Source: a bacterium
GTDB lineage: Bacteria > Sumerlaeota > Sumerlaeia > MVZB01
Reading direction: 5' to 3'
DNA: 8,741 nucleotides
NCBI GenBank assembly: GCA_023480605.1
Contig: JAMCWS010000204.1
Location: forward strand, 1-8,741
This document shows, piece by piece, positions 1 to 6,350 of the stretch. Each line of letters starts with the position of its first letter. Position 1 is the stretch's first letter. The notes beneath the pieces were generated by a model that worked only from the letters and a program-made list of their open reading frames with translations, had not been told where the DNA came from and did no database searches. The position numbers and the translations under genes are program-made.

Positions 1-1061
1 ACGGTGCCGGGAAACGGGCTGGGCGGCACCCAGTTGCCCCCCCGCGCGAAGATCCGCTCGCCGTTGACTGCCAGCGTGAACGAACCGCCCCGCTCGTCGG
101 GTATCTCCTCAATCCCAACCGTGCGGATGCCGAAGGTTATCGACCGGCTGTCGAGGGGGCGCCCGGTTCCACCGCCGGTGGTCGACGCGGCCCGCAGCGT
201 CGCCGTCAGGCGATATAACGGTTGCTCGCCGTAACCGTTGGGAAACCACAGGCGCGGCCGGGCGAGCTCCAGCCCGATGGCCCCCCCCTTGCCGGCCGGC
301 TCGATCGTCGTCGCCCAGGCGACTCGTCCATCGGGGTCTTCGATGCGCAGGTCCAGCGCCAGCGGCTTGCCGGCGCGCCGCTCGATCTCACACTCGATCT
401 CCAGCCGCGCGGCGTCAGCCCCGAGCTCCACCGTGCGGATGCAACAATCGGCCAGGCGCGCCGAACGGTAAAAACTCAACGTTACGGGCCGCCAGACGCC
501 CGCCCCGACCAGCCGGTGCGTCCAGTCCCAGCCGTAGGCGCACTGCATCCGGCGGGCGTAGACGCGGTCCGACGAGAAGCACGACCGGAAACGCGCCACG
601 TCCTTGTGGGCCATGGCGACATAATTGGGGACGAAAACCACCTCGATGCGGTTGACTCCCGCGCGCAGCCATGGCCCCGCCTCGAACCGGTGCGGAACGA
701 ACATGTTGGCCGCGTGGCCGATCGTCCGGTCGTTGAGGTGGATCTCGGCGTGGGTGTCGAGTCCCTGGAACTTGAGCACCGCCCATCGTGCGTCAAAATC
801 CGCCGGCAACTCAAACTCTCGTTCGTAGCGCCAGAACCAGCGCTCGACCCACTGGCACTGGTCGGCCTGGTCGCGCCGGAAGGGGTCGGGAATAAGGCCC
901 GCGCGCAGCAGGTCGGCGTGGACGTGGCCTGGCACGCGCCCTGCCAGGCGATGTTCGCCCCGGCCCGCCGGATCCCAGCCCGTCAGGTGCCACTCCCCGT
1001 CCAGGGGCATCGTCTGGACGGCCGTCGGCCCGGCGCCATCATTCGTGGTATGCTGAGTCAT
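1..1061 (-). CDS. Glycoside hydrolase family 2 protein, beta-mannosidase-like, N-terminal part
   Basis: Open from an ATG at 1061 to the left edge without a stop: 353 residues of a protein whose family is usually 800-900 long. Residues 18-200 read as the GH2 sugar-binding jelly roll. GRVPGHVHADLLRAGLIPDP (41-60) is the typical beta-mannosidase start, followed by QWVERWFWRYEREF (70-83). LKFQGLDTHAEIHLN (96-110) and YGWDWTHRLVGAGVWRPV (176-193) are also family signatures. Residues about 205-315 form the Ig-like domain, and GGNWVPP (341-347) opens the TIM barrel. The two catalytic glutamates lie outside the window. The start is supported by AAGGA nine bases upstream (1071-1075). No signal peptide is visible, so it is probably cytoplasmic and would release terminal mannose from oligosaccharides. 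Another GH2 specificity is possible because the active site is not seen. Confidence 0.9.
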   Translation of the reverse strand, partial: MTQHTTNDGAGPTAVQTMPLDGEWHLTGWDPAGRGEHRLAGRVPGHVHADLLRAGLIPDPFRRDQADQCQWVERWFWRYEREFELPADFDARWAVLKFQGLDTHAEIHLNDRTIGHAANMFVPHRFEAGPWLRAGVNRIEVVFVPNYVAMAHKDVARFRSCFSSDRVYARRMQCAYGWDWTHRLVGAGVWRPVTLSFYRSARLADCCIRTVELGADAARLEIECEIERRAGKPLALDLRIEDPDGRVAWATTIEPAGKGGAIGLELARPRLWFPNGYGEQPLYRLTATLRAASTTGGGTGRPLDSRSITFGIRTVGIEEIPDERGGSFTLAVNGERIFARGGNWVPPSPFPGT

Positions 1062-1298
1062 CGGCCGGAATCCTTTCTGGCGGCGGAGTTCGACACGCTC
1101 CGGCGCCAGGCGCGACTATGCGACAAAATCGGGATGGCGCGCCCCAGGCCGCCCGCCGGATGCCGTCATCGGGCATGCGCCAGTCCTTGGTGCGCAGCGG
1201 CATCAGGCCATACGCGCGTCGCTGGCCTCGGCCCAGTAAAACGAGACTCGGAATAACGCGCAACACGCCCCGCATCTCAGGCACGGATTACGAAACAT
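1039..1298 (-). pseudogene. YkgJ-family cysteine-cluster protein, frameshifted and truncated
   Basis: An ATG at 1298, preceded by a GAGGGG ribosome binding site, opens MFRNPCLRCGACCALFRVSF, then YWAEASDA. This is the conserved start of YkgJ/CxxCxxCC-family putative metal-binding proteins. The frame stops at 1203 after only 31 residues, against about 100-120 for the family. A second frame on the same strand (down to 1039) continues with MPLRTKDWRMPDD and then SRFCRIVAPGAGAC. Its cysteines lie at about the spacing expected for the second half of the family, so a frameshift near 1205-1220 is likely. The usual C-terminal CREF-type segment is not seen, and the tail overlaps the GH2 start. The N-terminal match is clear. 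The frameshift reading is inference, and a sequencing error is possible. The family's role is poorly known; the cysteines are thought to bind zinc or iron. Confidence 0.6.
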
Positions 1299-1640
1299 CG
1301 CCCCCCTCACGCCGTTCATTTCATGTGACCGATCCAATCGCAATGGCGCTCGGCCCGAGGGATCCGGCGGGGCGTCCCGGCGCAATGCCGTCCTCTGGCC
1401 GTCAGGATGCGGATAGCCGAATCATCCGGCAGCGCGCGTGGCCTTGCAATGGAAATTTAGCCCCCTGAACGCGCGGAATCGCACCGCGAGTCCGCTGAAT
1501 GCGTCCGCCCGCCCCGTCGTTATACATTTGTATTGATTCGCCCGCCGGCCCCGTTCATATTGATCGTTCAGAAACATTGCCTTGTGAATTGTTCTGGTCG
1601 TGGATGCAGCCGGTCGGTTGCCGCAAGGAGACGGACTCCC
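1299..1640. other. Non-coding spacer upstream of the PAS gene
   Basis: About 340 bases between the divergent YkgJ remnant and the PAS gene. I see no convincing gene here. The only feature that stands out is an AT-rich patch around 1519-1535 holding a small dyad (listed separately). No convincing -35/-10 pair was found for the plus-strand gene. Confidence 0.5.
1522..1533. promoter_or_regulatory. 12-base dyad ATACA-TT-TGTAT upstream of the PAS gene
   Basis: ATACA and TGTAT are perfect inverted arms around two T bases, in a short AT-rich island within GC-rich DNA 107 bases before the PAS gene start. The overlapping TATACA could serve as a -10 box, but no matching -35 lies upstream. It may be a regulator binding site or chance. 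Confidence 0.25.
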
Positions 1641-2243
1641 GTGAAATGTGACGAACGGTTTATGAATTTGATCGATGTTTTCGATCCCGGCAAACTCGAC
1701 GCCGACCCCTCCACGATATCTGGTTTATGGCCCGATGGCCGGCTCGCCTTCATGAATCAGGCATGGTTCGACTTCGCCGCGGCCAACGGCGGCGAACCGG
1801 ACATCTCGACGCGCTTCGGCCTGGGCGTGTCGGTCCTGACGGCCTGCCCGCCACCGCTCGACGAGTATTATCGCGTTCTTTACCGGCGCGTCATCGAAAC
1901 AAGTCAGCCGGCCGATCACGACTACGAGTGCTCCAGCCCTGATGCGTATCGTCTCTACCACGAGCGGATCCACTCCATCGCGGGCGGGCAAGGATTGATG
2001 ATCATTCACTCCCTGGTTGTCGAGCGTCCGCACGACCCGCGTGAACGGCCGGCCAACGTGCCGATCGACTCGGTTTACCGCGGTTCCCAGGGCCTGGCCA
2101 AACAGTGCGGCCATTGCCGGCGATTCCAACGCCACGATTACCCCCTCCAGTGGGACTGGATTCCCGACTGGGTGAGGAACCCCCCCCACCTCGTCAGCCA
2201 CGGCCTGTGCGAGTTCTGCCTGCGGATCTACTATCCCGCCTGA
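1641..2243 (+). CDS. PAS-like domain protein with C-terminal CxxC...CxxC motif
   Basis: A 200-residue soluble protein. The GTG at 1641 is chosen because AAGGAG (1625-1630) lies ten bases upstream; the ATG at 1662 is the alternative. Residues about 22-128 look like a PAS fold: ISGLWPDGRLAFMNQAWFDF (26-45) matches the usual 'pdGrl.fvN.aw..F' entry, and IHSIAGGQGLMIIHSLVVE (110-128) resembles the closing strands. The C-terminus has CGHC (156-159), WDWIPDW (171-177) and SHGLCEFC (186-193), ending in YYP. This tail is known from many PAS/response-regulator proteins ('CxxCkri...SHGiCpxC...yyp') and probably binds zinc through Cys156, 159, 190 and 193. There is no kinase, cyclase or DNA-binding domain, so it would act by interaction. 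Its signal and partner are unknown. Confidence 0.8.
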   Translation: MKCDERFMNLIDVFDPGKLDADPSTISGLWPDGRLAFMNQAWFDFAAANGGEPDISTRFGLGVSVLTACPPPLDEYYRVLYRRVIETSQPADHDYECSSPDAYRLYHERIHSIAGGQGLMIIHSLVVERPHDPRERPANVPIDSVYRGSQGLAKQCGHCRRFQRHDYPLQWDWIPDWVRNPPHLVSHGLCEFCLRIYYPA

Positions 2244-2300
2244 GACCCGCGCTTTGCCCCGAAACGCCAAGGATCGGCCGCTTGGATGGGTCTTTCGGAT

Positions 2301-2354
2301 CGGAATCGTTTCGTAATATAACACGAATTAAGATTCCGTGCGCGGCGCTTTTTT
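2301..2354 (+). terminator. Possible terminator downstream of the PAS gene
   Basis: CGGAATC (2301-2307) pairs with GATTCCG (2332-2338), and inside it TTCGT (2310-2314) pairs with ACGAA (2323-2327) around an 8-base AT loop. A GC-rich decamer and a run of six T (2349-2354) follow. The gap between stem and T-run is longer than in a standard intrinsic terminator, so this is tentative. It lies between convergent genes, where a terminator is expected. Confidence 0.35.
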
Positions 2355-2458
2355 AGCCAATATCAAGTAGAAGCTTCGACTCCAAACGGACTTTTCGGCA
2401 TTTGGGTTGTGATTCCACCCCGCCGGGCGTCACCGGGGCACAATTGCTTCGGCCGGAC

Positions 2459-3484
2459 TTACAAATTGGCGGCGATTTGCGCGATTTCCTCGAATCGCTC
2501 CTCCGCCAGCGCCTGGCCATATGGCGTGATGGTCTTGCCGTCGCCGATTTTTCGCCATCCTTCCCATGCCTTGCCCGTCTCGGCGGCCAGGCGGATCTGG
2601 CGGTCAACCAGCGCCCCCTCGGCGGCGATGAACCGGTCCAGCGTCGCTCCATCCCACTGCGGCATGCGCGCGGCCAGGCGCGCCAGTCGCTCGACGATCC
2701 GGTCGGCCAGGCGCTTGCCGTCGGCAGCCGTGGCATAAAGCTTGGGGTCGCGCCCGCCGACGCCCTGGTGGGGCGCCTCGCCCAGGCGCGAAAGGTCGAC
2801 GCTGCCGGGGTAGAGGTGCATCATGAGCGAGGTTTCGCCCCAGGCGGCGTGATCGCCCGAGTAACCTTCGTCGAGGGCCAGGACGTATTCGGGCGTTCCC
2901 AGGATCGGTACGCCCAGCAGGCGGCTCATGCGCACGGCCAACTCGCGCACGATCATTTGTTGCCCGGCGCCGTAGTGGCCCGTGAGGATGATGACGGCCT
3001 TGAAGCCCTGGCGCACGGCCTCCGAGCAGAGTTTTTCAACCCACGGCCGCACGTAGACGCCACCCAGTGAATTTTCCGGTTCCATGACGAACGTGTGGGG
3101 CTGGTCCAGCCCGCCGACGCCGCCGTAAACCGGTGGGGCGACCAGTCCGCCCCCCCGTTGCGCCGCCTGCACGCACAGGGCGTGCGCCTTGAGCGCGTCG
3201 ACGCCCACCCAGTTATGCTTGCCGTGCCACTCGACCGTCCCGAGGGGTTGGAACAGCGTCGGGCACGCCCCCATTCGCTCCTCGATTTCCTTCGGATGCA
3301 GGTATTCAATGCGTACTTCGGGCATGGCGGTTCCCTCCTTCTTCGGATAGATGGCGATGGACTCGGCGTCGGCCTTTTTCGCGCTGGCGGTCGCTCGGAC
3401 GCATGACACGAGAGGCAGGGCGGCCTCGGCCAAGACTCCGGCCGCGATGCCTTCGAGAAATTGACGCCGTTTCATGGATTCCAT
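2459..3484 (-). CDS. Creatininase-family amidohydrolase with Tat/lipoprotein-type signal
   Basis: A 341-residue protein. Metal-ligand motifs of the creatininase family are all present: GTVEWHGKHNWVGVD (82-96) supplies Glu85, His87 and Asp96; ILTGHYGAGQQ (166-176) supplies His170; SGDHAAWGETSLM (209-221) supplies Glu217. The family hydrolyses cyclic amides or related C-N bonds with two divalent metals (creatinine, or in relatives formamidopyrimidine and mycofactocin precursors); the substrate here is unknown. The N-terminus, KRRQFLEGIAAGVLA, resembles a twin-arginine leader and ends in a lipobox-like LVSC (25-28), suggesting export and lipid anchoring. A glutamate at position 20 within the hydrophobic stretch weakens this. 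The ATG at 3484 has only a weak GAGAG upstream; the ATG at 3475 (MKRRQFL) is an equally plausible start. Confidence 0.87.
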   Translation of the reverse strand: MESMKRRQFLEGIAAGVLAEAALPLVSCVRATASAKKADAESIAIYPKKEGTAMPEVRIEYLHPKEIEERMGACPTLFQPLGTVEWHGKHNWVGVDALKAHALCVQAAQRGGGLVAPPVYGGVGGLDQPHTFVMEPENSLGGVYVRPWVEKLCSEAVRQGFKAVIILTGHYGAGQQMIVRELAVRMSRLLGVPILGTPEYVLALDEGYSGDHAAWGETSLMMHLYPGSVDLSRLGEAPHQGVGGRDPKLYATAADGKRLADRIVERLARLAARMPQWDGATLDRFIAAEGALVDRQIRLAAETGKAWEGWRKIGDGKTITPYGQALAEERFEEIAQIAANL

Positions 3485-3510
3485 GTGGACAGACTCTCTC
3501 TTGTCGTTCT

Positions 3511-3523
3511 GGATAATATATCC
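3511..3523. promoter_or_regulatory. Dyad GGATA-ATA-TATCC upstream of the creatininase gene
   Basis: Perfect 5-base inverted arms around ATA, 27 bases before the creatininase start. On the minus strand GGATAT occurs here and again about 20 bases further upstream (3537-3542). It may be an operator or an AT-rich promoter core (TATATT/TATTAT on the minus strand). No good -35 was found at the right spacing. Confidence 0.3.
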
Positions 3524-3553
3524 TTTTCGCTTCCTGATATCCTGACGGCAATT

Positions 3554-3654
3554 GACGGGATGACAGGATGGACAGGATGATTCAGGACCAAACGAATTCA
3601 GTCATATGCTCCGCGGCGTCATTGACCCATTCCGACATCCCTGTTCATCCTGTC
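3554..3654. repeat. GACAGGATG tandem and inverted repeat element
   Basis: The left arm has GACAGGATG twice in perfect tandem (3562-3570, 3571-3579), preceded by a near copy GACGGGAT (3554-3561). The right arm CATCCCTGTT + CATCCTGTC (3636-3654) is the reverse complement of the left pair with one extra base and one mismatch. The 56 bases between the arms carry no gene. The element lies between the creatininase start and the flotillin stop. Similar 'CAGGATGGACAGGATG' strings are, from memory, frequent in intergenic DNA of several environmental bacterial phyla; copy number here cannot be judged from one window. Confidence 0.7.
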
Positions 3655-3709
3655 GAAAACCGCCTTTTACAGCGACAAATAATGACGCCAAATCCTGATT
3701 GTGACTCAG

Positions 3710-5305
3710 TCACTCTTGCCGCCCGGCGGCCACGCCTTGCTTCGCGGGTCGGGCGAGGTCGTCTTCCTTGCGTTCGATGTGCGCGTCGGCGATCCGCCCC
3801 AGGTAATCGGGCAATTCCACGCCCGCCATCGTGGCGATCTCCTGGATCGGCGGCAGGCTCTTGATCAGGCCCGAGAGGAAATTGGCCGTCGCCGAGCCGC
3901 CCTGGCGGTCGCCCCCGTCCCAGACGGTGATCTTGTCGATCTTGAGGTTCTTGATCGCCTCGACCTGCACGGCGACGATATCCTCGATTTTTTCGGTCAT
4001 GAGCAGCGTGGCGGCCGCCCGGGCATCGCCGTTGCAGCTCTGCACGAGGGCCTGGTAGCCGGCGGCCTTGCTGTCGAGCACCTGGCGCAGGCCGCGCGCC
4101 TCGGCCTCGTATTTGACCAGGATGGCGTCGGCTTCGCCCTTGGCTTCGCGGCGGGTTTTCTCGGCCTGGGCCTCGGCGGCGATCTCGATGCGGCGGCGCT
4201 CGATCTCCTGACGCACGATTTCCTCCGCCGTCAGGCGCTCCTGTTCGGCGGTGTATTGCGCCCGTTGCACCTCGGCGATCGCCTCGCGCTTGGCGACCTC
4301 GCCGCGCTTCATCGCCTCGGCCTGGCGGATCGCCAGGTCGGCGTTGGCCTCGGCGATCTCGGCCTTGGCGGTGTTCTCGCCCTTGATGGCCGCGGCTTCC
4401 TGCGCCTCGACGTAAACGCGCCGGTCGGCCTCGGCCGTTTTCTGGCCCTTCTCCGCCTGGGCCAGGTTTTCGGCGACGCGAATCGTCTTCTCGCGCGTGG
4501 CTTCGGCTTCGCCGATCGCCGCCAGCGTCTCCTGCTGCTGCACGATGACGCGGCGGTCGGCCTCGGCCCGCTTCTGGCCCTTTTGCGATTCGGCCTCGTT
4601 TTCGGCCACCTTGATGACCTTCTCGCGCGTGGCGACGGCCTGACCGACCGCGCCGACCCGTTCCTGCTCGGCCACGTCGACCCGGGCCTTGTTGATTGCC
4701 TCGGCCGCCGCCTTCTTGCCGATGCTGGTGATGTAGTCCGATTCGTCGGTGATGTCGGTGATGTTGACGTTGATCAGGTAAAGGCCGATTTTATTGAGTT
4801 CGGGCTCGACGTTGCGGCGGATCGCCTCCAGGAAGCTTTCGCGGTCCTGGTTGATCTGCTCGATCGTCAGCGAAGCCACCGTCAGGCGCAACTGGCCGAA
4901 GATGATCTCGCGCGCCATCTCCTCGATTTCCTTGGGCAGCAGGTTCAGCAGGCGCTCGGCGGCGTTGTTCATGATCGCCGGCTCCACGCTGATGCCCACC
5001 GTGAACGTGCTGGGGACGTTGACGCGGATGTTCTGCAGTGATAGCGCGTTCTGCAGCGGGATGCTGATCGTCATCGGCACCAGGCTCATGTAAGCCGAGT
5101 CTTGGATCAGCGGCCAGACGAACGCGCCCCCGCCGTGGATGCAGCGCGAGGACTGCCCCTCGCCGACCTTGCCGTAGACCACCAGAATCCGGTCCGACGG
5201 ACAGCGTTTATAACGCCGGGCCAGGTATAATAACGTCGACACCAGCAGGATGATCAGCACCCCGCCGCTGATCACCCAGAGCGAGTAGCCCTCGAAAAAA
5301 CCCAT
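3710..5305 (-). CDS. Flotillin-family (SPFH domain) membrane scaffold protein
   Basis: A 531-residue protein. One transmembrane segment (about 9-28) is followed by the SPFH/band 7 domain (about 35-200), with GGGAFVWPLIQDSAYMSLVP (58-77), TFTVGISVEP (100-109) and INVNITDITDESDYI (178-192). Residues about 200-400 form a long Ala/Glu-rich coiled coil typical of flotillins, and 405-500 is the C-terminal flotillin region (AGYQALVQSCNGD, ending IQEIATMAGVELPDYL). Flotillins oligomerise and organise membrane microdomains. The coiled coil contains a 44-residue tandem duplication (225-268 and 269-312). The start is fixed by AGGAG seven bases upstream (5313-5317). The gene lies 15 bases after the NfeD-like gene, a pairing well known for flotillins, so both are co-transcribed. 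GTGAC-TCA-GTCAC (3701-3713) forms a dyad over the stop codon. Confidence 0.94.
   Translation of the reverse strand: MGFFEGYSLWVISGGVLIILLVSTLLYLARRYKRCPSDRILVVYGKVGEGQSSRCIHGGGAFVWPLIQDSAYMSLVPMTISIPLQNALSLQNIRVNVPSTFTVGISVEPAIMNNAAERLLNLLPKEIEEMAREIIFGQLRLTVASLTIEQINQDRESFLEAIRRNVEPELNKIGLYLINVNITDITDESDYITSIGKKAAAEAINKARVDVAEQERVGAVGQAVATREKVIKVAENEAESQKGQKRAEADRRVIVQQQETLAAIGEAEATREKTIRVAENLAQAEKGQKTAEADRRVYVEAQEAAAIKGENTAKAEIAEANADLAIRQAEAMKRGEVAKREAIAEVQRAQYTAEQERLTAEEIVRQEIERRRIEIAAEAQAEKTRREAKGEADAILVKYEAEARGLRQVLDSKAAGYQALVQSCNGDARAAATLLMTEKIEDIVAVQVEAIKNLKIDKITVWDGGDRQGGSATANFLSGLIKSLPPIQEIATMAGVELPDYLGRIADAHIERKEDDLARPAKQGVAAGRQE
4370..4633 (-). repeat. 132-base tandem duplication inside the flotillin gene
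   Basis: Codons 225-268 (4502-4633) and 269-312 (4370-4501) encode two units that both start ATREK and share VAEN, KGQK and AEADRRV. About 28 of 44 residues are identical. The DNA copies also resemble each other, including CTTCTCGCGCGTGGC at both unit starts. The period is exact, with no gap, which keeps the reading frame and would lengthen the coiled coil. Confidence 0.8.
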
Positions 5306-5320
5306 GGTTCCGCTCCTGAC

Positions 5321-5908
5321 TCAAGATTGGTAAGAGATCGCTTTTTTCACCACCATCACGTTGCCGCCCGTCACGCGCACCACCTGCACCCGTTCGCCCG
5401 TCTTCAGGCTCTCGTGCCCCTCGCTCACCGCGTCGTAAAACCGCATTCGGTCGTGGATCGTCAGTTGGACTTTGCCCGTGCCGCCGGTGGGGATGGTCAG
5501 GTAAACCGAGCCTTCCTGGCCGACCGCTTCGCGCGTGTCCACCGTGCCGCTGCTTTGCAGGTGGGTCATCATGAAGGTGATGTAGCCGATCAGCACCAGA
5601 GTGAGGAATCCCGCCGCGAAGGCGCCCAGGATCGACAGGATCGGGCCGGCGGGGCTCTGCATCGAAAGCGACAGCCCCACCAGGCCGAACATCAGGAAGA
5701 AGCCGGTCATGCCCTGGAACGACAGCAACTTCATCCCGCTGTCATGCCCGCTGATGTCGTGATCGGCCGCCAGGTCGGTGTGGACGTCGGCGCCGTGATC
5801 GGTGCCCAGGAATTGCAAAACGAGGCGCAGCAAAAAAAGTATTCCGCCCAGCAACGCCGAAATCAGAAACACAAGATCCAACGACGTAAAGAAGGGCGGG
5901 CGGTTCAT
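5321..5908 (-). CDS. NfeD-like / YqiJ-type membrane protein with OB-fold tail
   Basis: A 195-residue protein. Hydrophobic segments at about 11-33, 66-83 and 88-114 look like three membrane spans. A C-terminal soluble domain (about 120-195) starts at GTVDTREAVGQEGSVYLTIP (121-140) and contains GKVQLTI, TGERVQVVRVTGGNVMVV, the beta-rich OB fold of NfeD proteins. Between spans 1 and 2 lies a His/Asp-rich loop (37-56) with four His and six Asp; such loops occur in this family and could bind metal, but that is inference. The ATG at 5908 has GAAAGG upstream (5920-5925) at 11 bases. It is the first gene of an operon with the flotillin 15 bases downstream. NfeD-type proteins are known partners of flotillins and SPFH proteins in membrane organisation and stress tolerance. 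Confidence 0.87.
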   Translation of the reverse strand: MNRPPFFTSLDLVFLISALLGGILFLLRLVLQFLGTDHGADVHTDLAADHDISGHDSGMKLLSFQGMTGFFLMFGLVGLSLSMQSPAGPILSILGAFAAGFLTLVLIGYITFMMTHLQSSGTVDTREAVGQEGSVYLTIPTGGTGKVQLTIHDRMRFYDAVSEGHESLKTGERVQVVRVTGGNVMVVKKAISYQS

Positions 5909-6058
5909 GGATGGTTCAACCTTTCACCCAATCGGTCGGCCGGTCGCGGCGATCCGCGCGCCAACCTCTCCGGCACTTGATCCTGCGGCTCGGTTCGTCT
6001 TTATCTAGAATAAACCGCGCCCAATTGCCATGAATTTTTGATCCGCTCTGATAACAAC

Positions 6059-6107
6059 CCGGTCCGGATACGGCTCGCCGCCCCTGGCGGAAGACTCAAC
6101 GGACCGG
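6059..6107. repeat. Nested inverted repeat, possible small RNA fold
   Basis: CCGGTCCG (6059-6066) and CGGACCGG (6100-6107) pair perfectly over 8 bp. Within them CCGCC-CCT-GGCGG (6078-6090) forms a second hairpin. TTGCCA (6025-6030) and GATAAC (6050-6055), spaced 19 bases, could be a weak plus-strand promoter just ahead of it, and a terminator-like hairpin lies 32 bases after it. Read together these could be a small RNA of about 100 bases, but the promoter is poor. Confidence 0.35.
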
Positions 6108-6138
6108 CGCGCGGCGACGGCTCGGTCGGTGCGCGCGG

Positions 6139-6159
6139 CGGCTCCAGAAGCCGATTTTT
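6139..6159 (+). terminator. Terminator-like hairpin with T-run
   Basis: CGGCT (6139-6143) pairs with AGCCG (6149-6153) around CCAGA, and ATTTTT follows at once (6154-6159). The stem is short but GC-rich. No gene lies upstream on this strand, so it would end either a small RNA starting near 6060 or stray transcription. Confidence 0.4.
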
Positions 6160-6315
6160 CCGCCCTCGGGGGCACGCATCCGCCGGGGCGCCGCTTCGCC
6201 GCCGCCCGGGCGGCGCTCCAAGTTGAATAACGACAAGCATTTTGCCCCACGACGCCTCAGATACAATATCTGGTGCCTAGCCGGATCGTGACCAACAATA
6301 TATTGATTTTTCCGC

Positions 6316-6344
6316 TTGACTCCGGCCGCCGATCCCGCTATTAA
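6316..6344 (+). promoter_or_regulatory. Sigma70-type promoter upstream of the nrdJ leader
   Basis: TTGACT (6316-6321) and TATTAA (6339-6344) are separated by exactly 17 bases; each matches the consensus well (TTGACA 5/6). It points toward nrdJ, with the start of transcription expected near 6351. It is the best promoter match in the window. An AT-rich stretch (6290-6312) just upstream could act as an UP-type element. Confidence 0.6.
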
Positions 6345-6350
6345 TATCTC

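Larger units (their letters stand above)
5909..6315. other. Non-coding spacer between the NfeD/flotillin operon and the nrdJ promoter
   Basis: About 400 bases with no gene I can support. It holds the inverted repeat at 6059-6107, the hairpin and T-run at 6139-6159, a perfect 16-base palindrome at 6200-6215, and small AT-rich dyads CAGATA-CAA-TATCTG (6258-6272) and CAATATATTG just before the nrdJ promoter. The promoter of the NfeD/flotillin operon should lie here on the minus strand, but I found no clear -35/-10 pair. Confidence 0.5.

Noticed and set aside
222..1256. 344-codon plus-strand frame across the GH2 start
   Set aside because: The minus strand reads a clear GH2 N-terminus; the plus frame has Pro/Arg-rich, family-free sequence.
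2418..2438. CCCCG/CGGGG hairpin after the creatininase stop as a terminator
   Set aside because: Long 11-base loop and no T-run on the minus strand downstream.
3701..5041. 446-codon plus-strand frame opposite the flotillin gene
   Set aside because: Leu/Gly/Asp/Arg-rich low-complexity translation mirroring the coiled-coil codons of the flotillin; no family signature.
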